A stretch of DNA of 64,000 bases from Rhizobium sp. CF080 (GTDB lineage: Bacteria > Pseudomonadota > Alphaproteobacteria > Rhizobiales > Rhizobiaceae): contig NZ_AKKC02000004.1 of NCBI RefSeq assembly GCF_000282095.2, positions 1,364,001 through 1,428,000 on the forward strand, written 5' to 3'. The position numbers and the translations under genes are program-made. This document shows, piece after piece, positions 26,977 through 37,244 of this stretch. Within the stretch, counting starts at the first letter, position 1. Each line of letters opens with the position of its first letter. The notes under the pieces were generated by a model, which searched no databases, was not told where the DNA came from, and saw nothing but the letters and a program-made list of their open reading frames with translations.

Positions 26977-28026
26977 TCAGACGGAGATTATCCGAGGTTC
27001 TTGCCTAGATACCGCCTGATCGCTCGGATGGGCGCCGCCCTTGCATGGACCGCTGGATCGACGTTCGACGATCCTCGATGCGACATAAACCCTGCGGGCC
27101 GGCGTACCCGGCTGGCGCGGGTTCTCGATCCGCTCAAGCAGGAGCCGCAGACCGACGGCCCCGCATTCCTGTCCTTCCATGCGCACCGTCGTCAGAGGCG
27201 GCGAAATCTGCTTTGCCGGCGAGAAATCGCCGAAACCGACCACCGAGACATCATCGGGGATGCGGTAGCCTTGGCCTAGGAGTTCGGAAACAACGGTGAG
27301 CGCCAGGCCGTCATGAGCGCAGAAGAAGGCGGTCGGTCGATCGCCCTTGTCTTTCAGCGCCCGATAGGCGTCGGCAAAACCGTTCTGCTCCTCGAACTGC
27401 AGGACATGCAGCACAACGTTCGGGTAGCGCTCGGCAATTTCTCGCGCGCCATAAAAACGCTCGCGGCGGCCGCGATAGCCGGGGGTACCATAGACATAGG
27501 CGATGGAGCGGTGGCCGAGATCGACCAGATATTGTATCACGGCCTGCCCCGCCTCGTGATCGGTTCCGGAGACCTGATCGGAATCCTCGAGCGGATCGAC
27601 CCAGCCGAAACGGATGATCGGAGTGCCGGTCGCCATCGCGGCGCGGATCGCCTCGCGGTCATGCGGCCCGACGAGCAGCAGCCCCGCGCAGGTGTGGGCC
27701 AGTTCTTGGAGCTGGCCTTGGCTGTGCGTCCATAACATTCTGAGGGCCATGCCTAGCCGGTGCGCCTCTGCCTGCACGCCGTTCTGGATCTGCATGTATA
27801 GCTCGCTATTGACGGGATCGAGGTCGTGAAAGACCACCGCGATATCGCCTGACGCGACCTGGTTGGCAGGTTTGCTATAGCCGAGACGCTGAGCCGCCTC
27901 ACGAATGCGCTCGCGGGTTTCATCGCTGACACCGCTCTTGCCTGACAACGATCTGGAGACCGCATATTTCGAGAGGCCGACCTCGCGCGCGATCGTTTGT
28001 AAGGTGACCCGTCCTCTGCTCTTCAT
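26977..28026 (-). CDS. LacI-family transcriptional regulator
   Basis: This 349-aa regulator has an N-terminal helix-turn-helix (VTLQTIAREVGLSKYAVSRS), hinge region and a periplasmic-binding-like sugar domain (GLLLVGPHD, DVSVVGFGD). The start at 28026 has a GGAGGGG site; the longer frame to 28089 lacks support. It is convergent with kduI and divergent from the Opp-type saccharide operon at 28198, so it most likely controls the latter. Confidence 0.93.
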   Translation of the reverse strand: MKSRGRVTLQTIAREVGLSKYAVSRSLSGKSGVSDETRERIREAAQRLGYSKPANQVASGDIAVVFHDLDPVNSELYMQIQNGVQAEAHRLGMALRMLWTHSQGQLQELAHTCAGLLLVGPHDREAIRAAMATGTPIIRFGWVDPLEDSDQVSGTDHEAGQAVIQYLVDLGHRSIAYVYGTPGYRGRRERFYGAREIAERYPNVVLHVLQFEEQNGFADAYRALKDKGDRPTAFFCAHDGLALTVVSELLGQGYRIPDDVSVVGFGDFSPAKQISPPLTTVRMEGQECGAVGLRLLLERIENPRQPGTPARRVYVASRIVERRSSGPCKGGAHPSDQAVSRQEPRIISV

Positions 28027-28197
28027 TCTACACCCCTCCGCAGCCACCGCCCGATTAAGCTGCTGCGCTGCAAAACGCAATTTTCCCAAACAACATTACA
28101 TAACACTTTACCTAACAGTATTCTAATGCAAACTTTTCGTTATCCACGCCCAAGGGAAATAATAGGTAACGGCGGGGACTGTGTGGAGGAGACACTC

Positions 28198-30123
28198 ATG
28201 ATCAAGCTGAAACGTCGTGCGTTTCTGGCCGGGAGTTCGGCCGTTTTGATTTTGCCGGCCCTGCCGGCCTTAGCCGTCGACTACAAGGAAGCAGGCCTTT
28301 TGAAGGACAAGGTCGCAAGCGGCGCCCTTCCTCCGGCCAAGGATCGGCTGCCTGCCAACCCCCTTGTCATCAAACCTGTTGAAAGCGTTGGGAAATACGG
28401 CGGCGACTGGAAGCTGGCGCTGGTCGGCGGCGGTTCACTTTCCATGCTGTTCCGCTACCAGGCCTATGAGCCCCTGTTGCGGTATACGCCGGATTGGTCG
28501 GGCGTGACGCTCAATGTCGCGGAAGCCTTCGAAGGAAACGCCGACTCCACCGTCTACACCATCCGCCTGCGCAAGGGTATGAAATGGTCCGACGGACATC
28601 CCTACACCACCGCCGACGTCAAGTTCTGGTATGACACCATCCTCACCGACAAGCGCGTCGCCGTCACCAGCCAGGGCCACTGGAAGACTTCCGGCAAGCC
28701 TGCAAAGCTCGAAGTGGTCGACGAGCAGACCTTCAAGGTCATCTTCGAGAAGCCTAACGTTATGTTCCCGCTGCAGGTTGCATGGTCCAACTGGGATCAC
28801 ACCACCCGCTGCCCCAAGCATTATCTCGAGCAGTTCCACATCGATTACAATCCCAAGGCGGACGAACTGGCCAAGCAGCGCGGTTTCCAGAGCTGGATCG
28901 CCGCATTTCAGTCGGCCTCCGGTTTCCAGGACGACAATGCCTTCTTCCTCAACTCATCGAAGAAGCCGTGTCTCAATGCCTGGATGTTCACGATCGCGCC
29001 GGGCGAAAATACCGAGCGGGTGGTGGCCGAGCGCAACCCCTACTACTGGAAGGTCGATACCGCGGGCAACCAGCTGCCCTATATGGATCGCATCGTCTAT
29101 CAAATGGTCGCCGATCCGCAGGTGCTGCTCTTGAAATGCATGCAGGGCGAAATCGACCTGATGGACCAATATATCGCGACACCGAACAACAAGTCGGTTC
29201 TCTACGACGCGCGCAAGCAGGGCGACTACGATTTCTACACGCTGACCTCGACCGAGGCCAACGTCATGAACTTCATCTTCAACCTGAACCATAACGACGA
29301 GACGAAGCGAAAGCTCTTCCGAAACAAGAAGTTCCGCGCAGCTCTTTCGACGGCACTTGACCGCCAGACGCTGATCGACGCGGTGCTCGTCGGCCAGGGC
29401 GCGCCCGCCCAGCCGTCGATCAAGGAAGGCGATCCGCTCTATAATGAGGTGCTTGCCAAGCAGTTCACGGAGTACAGCGTTGACAAGGCGAATGCCATGC
29501 TCGACGAACTGATCCCGAAGCGCGACGGGCAGAATTTCCGTCTCGACGAGAAGGGCCGGCGGCTGACGATCATCTTCGAGATCGACCAGGCACGCCCGAT
29601 CTTCCTCGATCTCTTCCAGTTGGTCATCCCGATGTTCCAGGCGGTCGGTATCGATGCGCAGATGCGCACCATGGACCGTTCCCTCTGGGAGACCCGCGTT
29701 CGCCAGGGTCGCGATTTCGACGCGACCGCGCACCAGTTCGGCGCCAATGGCGGCGTCGCGGCGATGCTCGATCCCCGCTACTACGTGCCGACCGACAGCA
29801 ATGCGATGTATGCCCCGGCCTGGCAGCTCTGGTATCTCGACCCCAAGAACGCCAATGCCGAGGAACCGCCTGAGGATACCAAGAAACTGCTCGCACTCTA
29901 CGACAAGCTGAAGGCGACCTCGGATCAGGCCGGCCAGCGCGAGATCATGAAACAGATTCTGCAGGGTGCTGCGGAAACCTTCTATGTCTTCGGCATTTCG
30001 CAGCCGCCGGATGGCTACGGCATCGTCAAGAACAACATGAAGAACATCACCAAGACCATGCCGAATTCTTTCGGCTGGCCGACCCCTGCCCCGACCATGC
30101 CGGAGCAGTTCTACAAGGTCTGA
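28198..30123 (+). CDS. large ABC transporter substrate-binding protein, oligopeptide/oligosaccharide family 5
   Basis: This 641-aa protein has a signal with a twin-arginine-like motif (KRRAFLAG, residues 5-12) and cleavage near PALA. It belongs to the family-5 solute-binding proteins, and its size (over 600 aa) fits the subclass used for oligosaccharides and larger ligands. Motifs LRKGMKWSDGHPYTTADVKF and CMQGEIDLM are typical. It opens an operon with glycosidases, so a saccharide ligand is inferred. The 171 bp upstream, shared with the LacI gene, are AT-rich with TAACA repeats. Confidence 0.9.
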   Translation: MIKLKRRAFLAGSSAVLILPALPALAVDYKEAGLLKDKVASGALPPAKDRLPANPLVIKPVESVGKYGGDWKLALVGGGSLSMLFRYQAYEPLLRYTPDWSGVTLNVAEAFEGNADSTVYTIRLRKGMKWSDGHPYTTADVKFWYDTILTDKRVAVTSQGHWKTSGKPAKLEVVDEQTFKVIFEKPNVMFPLQVAWSNWDHTTRCPKHYLEQFHIDYNPKADELAKQRGFQSWIAAFQSASGFQDDNAFFLNSSKKPCLNAWMFTIAPGENTERVVAERNPYYWKVDTAGNQLPYMDRIVYQMVADPQVLLLKCMQGEIDLMDQYIATPNNKSVLYDARKQGDYDFYTLTSTEANVMNFIFNLNHNDETKRKLFRNKKFRAALSTALDRQTLIDAVLVGQGAPAQPSIKEGDPLYNEVLAKQFTEYSVDKANAMLDELIPKRDGQNFRLDEKGRRLTIIFEIDQARPIFLDLFQLVIPMFQAVGIDAQMRTMDRSLWETRVRQGRDFDATAHQFGANGGVAAMLDPRYYVPTDSNAMYAPAWQLWYLDPKNANAEEPPEDTKKLLALYDKLKATSDQAGQREIMKQILQGAAETFYVFGISQPPDGYGIVKNNMKNITKTMPNSFGWPTPAPTMPEQFYKV

Positions 30124-30150
30124 TGGCCTCGCAATTTCCGATGTTTTCCG

Positions 30151-30176
30151 GGCGCCGGCTTCAGTCGGCCGGCGCC
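30151..30176 (+). terminator. intercistronic hairpin after the binding-protein gene
   Basis: GGCGCCGGC and GCCGGCGCC form a perfect 9-bp GC stem with an 8-base loop, followed 11 bases later by a run of five T. Hairpins at this place, after the binding-protein gene of an importer operon, often cause partial termination or protect the upstream mRNA so that the binding protein is made in excess. Confidence 0.5.
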
Positions 30177-30211
30177 GAGGGCGCCCCTTTTTCTGATGAT
30201 TGGATGCTATC

Positions 30212-32320
30212 ATGCTTGAGGCGAGACGACAGAACACCGACACCTTGCGGACCCCGGACTGGTTCAGGACCGCGACGCGCTGGACACAGCTGACCTTCGT
30301 CGAGGACGATCCGGACAAATACGACCCCGCCTTCTGGATCGATGTCTTCAAGCGCACGAAATCCAACGCCGTTTGCCTCAGCGCCGGCGGTTACATCGCC
30401 TACTATCCAAGCAAGGTATCCTACCACTACGTCAGCCAATATCTGGGCGATAAGGATATTTTCGGCGCGCTTGTCGGTGCGGCCCGCAAGCTCGACATGC
30501 ATGTCATGGCCCGCGTCGATCCGCATGCCATCCATGACGATGCGGCCAAGGCCCATCCGGAATGGGTGATGATCAATGCCGACGGCACGCCGCGCCGCCA
30601 CTGGGCCTACCCGGATGTATGGGTCACCAATGCCTATGGCGACTACAACTCCGTATTCATGCCGGAGGTGGTGAAGGAGATCGTCCGCGAATACGATATC
30701 GACGCGATCTTCGCCAATCGCTGGCAGGGCCACGGCGTCGATTATAGCGAAAACAGCGCCCGCCGTTTCAAGGACATGTCCGGCTACGCCCTGCCCAAGA
30801 AGGCGGATGCCGAAGACCCGGCCTGGCAAGCCTGGCTGCAATGGCGCCGCCGCGTGCTGACCGACATGATCGCCCAGTGGGACGACGCGGTCAAAGCCAT
30901 CCGGCCGCATGCAAGCTTCATCCCGAATATGAGCGGCGCGTCGCTGATGGAGTTCGATCTCTCCGTCATCACCAAACATTGCCCCTTCCTCGTCGTCGAC
31001 CACCAGGGCCGCAAGGGGCTGGAGCTCGGCTGGTCGGCCGGGCGCAACGGCAAGCGCATCCGCGCCACCTTTGCCGATCGCCCCGTGGTGCTGATCACCT
31101 CGATCGGCCCGGAGGAGGAATACCGCTGGAAGGATGCCGTGACCTCGGGCGAGGAAATGCAGCTGTGGATCAACAACGGCACGGCCCACGGGCTTTTCGC
31201 CTGGTTCACGAAATTCAACGGCGTGGTGCCCGACAAGCGATGGGTGGATCCGGTCGCCGAGGCTTTCGTGCTGCAGTCGGCCGTCGAGCCGGTTATCGAA
31301 AGCATGAGGCCGACAGCGGAAATCGCCGTGATCGACCCGTCGACCACCTTGCGCCACTGGGCGCCGGAAGAACGCCATGCCGCGGAAAAACACGATCTCG
31401 GCGTCTACCACGCCCTGGTCGAGGCACGCCTGCCTTTCGAGCTTCTGTCCGATCAGGTGCTGACCAAGGACAATCTCGATCGCTTCAAGGTCATCATCCT
31501 CGCCAACGCCTCCTGCCTTTCGGATGCGCAGAACGAGGCCATCCGCGCCTATGTTGGGCGCGGCGGCAGTGTCGTCGCCTCCTATGAAACGTCGCTCCGT
31601 GACGAATTCGGCAAGACGCGCCCCGAATTCGGCCTCTCGGACGTGCTCGGGGCAAAATTCGTCTCCGGCCCGCGCGGCATCGTCAAGAACACCTATGTGG
31701 CGCTGTCCGGTGACCACCCGGTCAACAAGGGCTTTGACGGCGCCGAGCGGATCATGGGCGGCACAAGGCTGATCCATGTTGAGACGGCGGACGGCGCCGA
31801 GACGCCTTTCCTCTACGTTCCCGATTTCCCGGACCTTCCCATGGAGGAGGTGTATCCGCGCAAGGCGCCGGAAGGGGCAGCGGTCGTCGCCCGCGAAACC
31901 GGCAAGGGCGGCCGCACGGTCTATATTCCCTGGAACATCGGCGAAATCTTCTGGGAAGTCTTTGCCGTCGACCACGGCCGACTGCTCTCCAACGCTGTCC
32001 ATTGGGCGCTCGGCAAGACCCCGCAGGTCACCGTGAACGGCCCGGGCGTCATTGACCTGGCGTTCAGGGAAAACGCCGAGGGTATCGCCCTCAGCCTTTT
32101 CAACCTCACCAACCCGATGATGATGAAAGGGCCGATACGCGAAAATTATCCACTGGCGGCCCAGACCGTTTCGGTGGAAGTTCCAAACGGCAAGTCGGTG
32201 GCGAAAGCCTGGCTCGTCGTCGCGGACCGGGCGGCAAGCTTCAGCGTGAAGGATGGACGCGCGGAAGTGGAGGTGCCGGGAATAGAGCGGCTGGAGGTGC
32301 TGCATCTCACCTGGAAATAG
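30212..32320 (+). CDS. putative glycoside hydrolase with beta-galactosidase trimerisation-like domain
   Basis: This 702-aa cytoplasmic protein appears to have an N-terminal TIM-barrel (about residues 1-345; strands near AVCLSAGGY, DMHVMARVD, DIDAIFANRW and PVVLITSIG), then a flavodoxin/GATase-like domain (VIILANASCLSD, YVGRGGSVVASYE) similar to the trimerisation domain of GH42, and a beta C-terminal domain. I think it belongs to the hypothetical glycosyl hydrolase (GHL) group, in which the reaction is not established. I cannot name the catalytic residues with certainty. The ATG at 30212 is chosen; a TTG at 30200 is in frame. It is the unexplained enzyme of this operon. Confidence 0.7.
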   Translation: MLEARRQNTDTLRTPDWFRTATRWTQLTFVEDDPDKYDPAFWIDVFKRTKSNAVCLSAGGYIAYYPSKVSYHYVSQYLGDKDIFGALVGAARKLDMHVMARVDPHAIHDDAAKAHPEWVMINADGTPRRHWAYPDVWVTNAYGDYNSVFMPEVVKEIVREYDIDAIFANRWQGHGVDYSENSARRFKDMSGYALPKKADAEDPAWQAWLQWRRRVLTDMIAQWDDAVKAIRPHASFIPNMSGASLMEFDLSVITKHCPFLVVDHQGRKGLELGWSAGRNGKRIRATFADRPVVLITSIGPEEEYRWKDAVTSGEEMQLWINNGTAHGLFAWFTKFNGVVPDKRWVDPVAEAFVLQSAVEPVIESMRPTAEIAVIDPSTTLRHWAPEERHAAEKHDLGVYHALVEARLPFELLSDQVLTKDNLDRFKVIILANASCLSDAQNEAIRAYVGRGGSVVASYETSLRDEFGKTRPEFGLSDVLGAKFVSGPRGIVKNTYVALSGDHPVNKGFDGAERIMGGTRLIHVETADGAETPFLYVPDFPDLPMEEVYPRKAPEGAAVVARETGKGGRTVYIPWNIGEIFWEVFAVDHGRLLSNAVHWALGKTPQVTVNGPGVIDLAFRENAEGIALSLFNLTNPMMMKGPIRENYPLAAQTVSVEVPNGKSVAKAWLVVADRAASFSVKDGRAEVEVPGIERLEVLHLTWK

Positions 32321-32427
32321 GGTGGGAGACGAATGGAGGAGCGTTTCCGGCCTGGAGGGGCCGGGAGCGGATGGAGATCCGAAGGTGGCGCCTGCGCGGC
32401 GTCTTCAACGGGAGGAGAACTATTCCG

Positions 32428-33414
32428 ATGCTTGGCTACATCTTCAAGCGCGTGCTCTACATGATCCCGACGCTGTTCGGCATGTCGCTGATATCGTTTC
32501 TGATCATCCAGCTGCCGCCGGGTGACTACCTGACGTCGATGATCGCCACGATGAGCGACAGCGGCCAGGCAGTCGATCCGGCCCAGATAGAGCGGCTGAA
32601 GGAAATCTATGGCTTCGACGATCCCTTCTACATCCAGTATCTCAAATGGATCTGGGGTATCGTCAGCCGTGGCGATTTCGGCCACTCGTTCGAGTGGAAC
32701 CAGCCCGTCTCGGGCCTGATCTGGGGCCGGATGGGTTCGACCCTGGTCATCTCGCTCTTAAGCCTGCTGTTCGTGTGGATCGTCGCGCTGCCGATCGGCA
32801 TCTATTCCGCCGTACGCCGTCATTCGATCAGCGACCACGTCTTCACCTTCTTCGGCTTCATCGGGCTTGCCGTGCCGAACTTCATCCTGGCGCTGGTGCT
32901 GATGTATGTCGCCTACCGCTATCTCGGCCAGAGCGTCGGTGGCCTCAATTCTCCCGAATTCGCCGAGGCTCCCTGGAGCCTTGCCAAGGTCGGCGATTTC
33001 CTCGCCCATCTGTGGATTCCGATCATCATCATCGGGGCCTCGGGAACGGCGGCGCTGATCCGCGTCCTGCGCGCCAACCTGACCGACGAGCTGCACAAAC
33101 CCTATGTGATCACCGCCCGCGCCAAGGGTCTGCCGGAATACAAGGTCATTCTCAAATATCCGGTGCGCATCGCCCTCAACCCGTTCGTCTCGGCAATCGG
33201 CTGGGTGCTGCCGCATCTGGTGTCCGGTGTGACGATCACGGCCATCGTGCTCAACCTGCCAACCGCCGGCCCGCTGCTGTTTCGGGCGCTGGTGTCGCAG
33301 GACATGTATCTCGCCGGCAGTTTTATCCTGCTTTTGAGTGCCCTCACCCTTGTCGGCATGCTGCTCTCGGATCTGCTGCTCGCGCTGCTCGATCCGCGCA
33401 TCCGGTTCAATTGA
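32428..33414 (+). CDS. ABC transporter permease (DppB-like)
   Basis: This 328-aa permease has the family start LGYIFKRVLYMIPTLFGM, about six TM helices, the coupling loop YVITARAKGLPEYKV and a C-terminus LLDPRIRFN. GGGAGGAG precedes the start at 32428. It pairs with the permease starting 10 bp downstream and serves the large binding protein of the operon. Confidence 0.94.
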   Translation: MLGYIFKRVLYMIPTLFGMSLISFLIIQLPPGDYLTSMIATMSDSGQAVDPAQIERLKEIYGFDDPFYIQYLKWIWGIVSRGDFGHSFEWNQPVSGLIWGRMGSTLVISLLSLLFVWIVALPIGIYSAVRRHSISDHVFTFFGFIGLAVPNFILALVLMYVAYRYLGQSVGGLNSPEFAEAPWSLAKVGDFLAHLWIPIIIIGASGTAALIRVLRANLTDELHKPYVITARAKGLPEYKVILKYPVRIALNPFVSAIGWVLPHLVSGVTITAIVLNLPTAGPLLFRALVSQDMYLAGSFILLLSALTLVGMLLSDLLLALLDPRIRFN

Positions 33415-33424
33415 GGGAGGCCGC

Positions 33425-34615
33425 ATGAGCGCGCACGAGACATTCGGAACCTATTCCGGCCCAGTACATACCGTCACCGACGGCCCCTCGATCAGTCCGC
33501 TGAAGGCCGGCAAGACCGTTTCGACCGCAACCGTCGGCCCCTGGAAGCTGATCGCCGGCAAGCTGGTCCGCCAGAAGGTGGCGATGTTCGCCGGCATGGT
33601 CATCCTGATCCTTTATCTGATCGGCCTGTTTGCCGAATTCCTGGCGCCCAGCCTGCCTTCGACCTCCCGGCCGCAATATACCTATGCGCCACCACAGGGC
33701 TTGAGCTTCTTCGTCACCAAGCCGGATGGCAGTTCGGAGTTCAATTTCCATGTGAAGGGCTACAAGGTCGAGATTGAGAAGGTGGCGCTGCGTCGTACCT
33801 TCGTAGTTGACGACACCAAGGTCGTGCCGATCGGCCTGTTCGTCAAAGGGCCGCGCTATGAACTCTGGGGCCTGATCCCGATGGACCGCCACCTGATCGG
33901 CCCGATCAATCCGAACGATCCGATGTACCTGCTCGGCGCCGATCGGCTGGGCCGCGACGTCTTCTCGCGGCTGGTCTACGGCACCCGGATTTCCATGTCG
34001 ATCGGCCTCGTCGGCGTCGTCATGTCGCTCGTTCTCGGCGTCGTGCTCGGCTCGATATCAGGTTTTTACGGCGGCTGGATCGATACAGTGATCCAGCGCG
34101 TCATCGAGGTCGTCAGCGCCATGCCGACCATCCCGCTCTGGCTTGGCCTTGCGGCAGCGATCCCGCTGACATGGTCGCCGGTCAACGTCTATTTCGTCAT
34201 CACCATCATCGTCTCGCTGCTCGGCTGGACCAGTCTCGCGCGCGAGGTGCGCGGCCGCTTCCTCGCCCTTCGCAGCGAAGACTTCGTCACCGCCGCGGTC
34301 CTCGACGGATCGAGCGAGAAGCGGCTGATCTTCCGCCATATCCTGCCGTCCCTGACGAGCCATATTCTCGCCGTCGTGACGCTTGCGGTGCCTACCATGA
34401 TCGTTGCCGAGACTTCCCTTTCCTTCCTCGGCATCGGCCTGAAACCGCCGGTCGTCAGCTGGGGCGTGCTGCTGCAGGACGCCCAGAACATCCGCACGGT
34501 GGCGACGGCGCCATGGCTGCTGATCTGGCCTTCGCTCGCGGTGATCGTCGCCGTGCTGTCCTTCAATTTCTTCGGCGACGGCCTTCGCGATGCCGCCGAC
34601 CCCTATGACAATTGA
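33425..34615 (+). CDS. ABC transporter permease (DppC-like, long periplasmic insert)
   Basis: This 396-aa permease is about 100 residues longer than usual DppC. The extra part is a periplasmic insert between TM1 (about residues 54-76) and the family motif LGADRLGRDVFSRLVYGTR, rich in beta-type sequence (TYAPPQGLSFFV...GYKVEIEKVALRR). This feature goes with the long binding proteins of the saccharide-type subgroup. The coupling loop EDFVTAAVLDGSSEKRL and the C-terminal DGLRDAADPYDN are present. Confidence 0.93.
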   Translation: MSAHETFGTYSGPVHTVTDGPSISPLKAGKTVSTATVGPWKLIAGKLVRQKVAMFAGMVILILYLIGLFAEFLAPSLPSTSRPQYTYAPPQGLSFFVTKPDGSSEFNFHVKGYKVEIEKVALRRTFVVDDTKVVPIGLFVKGPRYELWGLIPMDRHLIGPINPNDPMYLLGADRLGRDVFSRLVYGTRISMSIGLVGVVMSLVLGVVLGSISGFYGGWIDTVIQRVIEVVSAMPTIPLWLGLAAAIPLTWSPVNVYFVITIIVSLLGWTSLAREVRGRFLALRSEDFVTAAVLDGSSEKRLIFRHILPSLTSHILAVVTLAVPTMIVAETSLSFLGIGLKPPVVSWGVLLQDAQNIRTVATAPWLLIWPSLAVIVAVLSFNFFGDGLRDAADPYDN

Positions 34616-34625
34616 GGAGGAAACC

Positions 34626-36332
<1,707 letters not shown>

Positions 36333-36343
36333 GGACAGTGCCA

Positions 36344-37135
36344 GTGCCGAAATTCTCCGCCAATCTCTCCTTCCTCTACCAGAACCTGCCCTTCGTTGAT
36401 CGTTTCGCCGCCGCTGCGAAAGACGGTTTCGGCGGGCTCGAGTATCTCGGCCCCTATGCCGAGCCGAAAGAGAAGGTCGTCGATGCATTGAAAGCGAGTA
36501 GCCTCGTCCAGACACTCTTCAACGTGCCCTCGGGCGACTGGGCCAGCGGTGAACGCGGCATCGCCTGCCTGCCTGACCGTATCCGGGAATTCCGCGATGG
36601 CGTCGCCCTCGCGCTCGACTATGCCAAGGCGCTCGATTGCCGCCAGGTCAATGTCATCTCCGGCCTCGTGGCGAAGGGTGCCGATATCGACGCTCTGGAA
36701 AAGGTGCTTGTCGACAACCTGAAATACGCCGCGCCGCGTTGCGCCGACGCCGGCGTCAAGCTGCTGATCGAGCCGATCAACCTGCGCGACATTCCCGGTT
36801 TCTTCCTGTCGACGACCGATCATGCGGAACGCGTCCTCGACAAGGTCGGCTCCGACAATCTCTATATCCAGTACGATTTCTACCACATGCAGATCATGCA
36901 GGGCGATCTCATCCCCACCTTCACCCGCCTGAAGGAGCGGATCGCCCATGTGCAGATCGCCGACAATCCCGGCCGCAACGAGCCGGGTACCGGTGAGATC
37001 AACTACGATTTCATACTCCGCGAACTCGACCGCCTCGGTTACGACGGCTGGGTCGGCTGCGAATACAGGCCGAAGGCCGGCACCAGCGAAGGCCTTGGGT
37101 GGATGAAGCCCCATCTCGCCGGAGGGCCACGCTAA
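36344..37135 (+). CDS. hydroxypyruvate isomerase-like sugar isomerase (TIM barrel)
   Basis: This 263-aa protein is of the Hyi/OtnI xylose-isomerase-like family, whose members interconvert aldoses/ketoses or hydroxypyruvate and tartronate semialdehyde with a divalent metal. Conserved acids appear in LLIEPINLRDIPGFF, YIQYDFYHMQIMQGD, and IADNPGRNEPGTGEINY. I chose the GTG at 36344 because the AAGGA site is too close to the GTG at 36338. In this operon it could process a monosaccharide released by the GH42 enzyme. The exact substrate is unknown. Confidence 0.85.
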   Translation: MPKFSANLSFLYQNLPFVDRFAAAAKDGFGGLEYLGPYAEPKEKVVDALKASSLVQTLFNVPSGDWASGERGIACLPDRIREFRDGVALALDYAKALDCRQVNVISGLVAKGADIDALEKVLVDNLKYAAPRCADAGVKLLIEPINLRDIPGFFLSTTDHAERVLDKVGSDNLYIQYDFYHMQIMQGDLIPTFTRLKERIAHVQIADNPGRNEPGTGEINYDFILRELDRLGYDGWVGCEYRPKAGTSEGLGWMKPHLAGGPR

Positions 37136-37244
37136 GATCAACGCTTTTCCGACCTAACCGGACACCATCTTTGCCGCTTCCAGACCGGAGCCTTTTTCCG
37201 GAGGGCGGAGCCATGTCCGAACATCGATGCAGAAGGACAGGACC

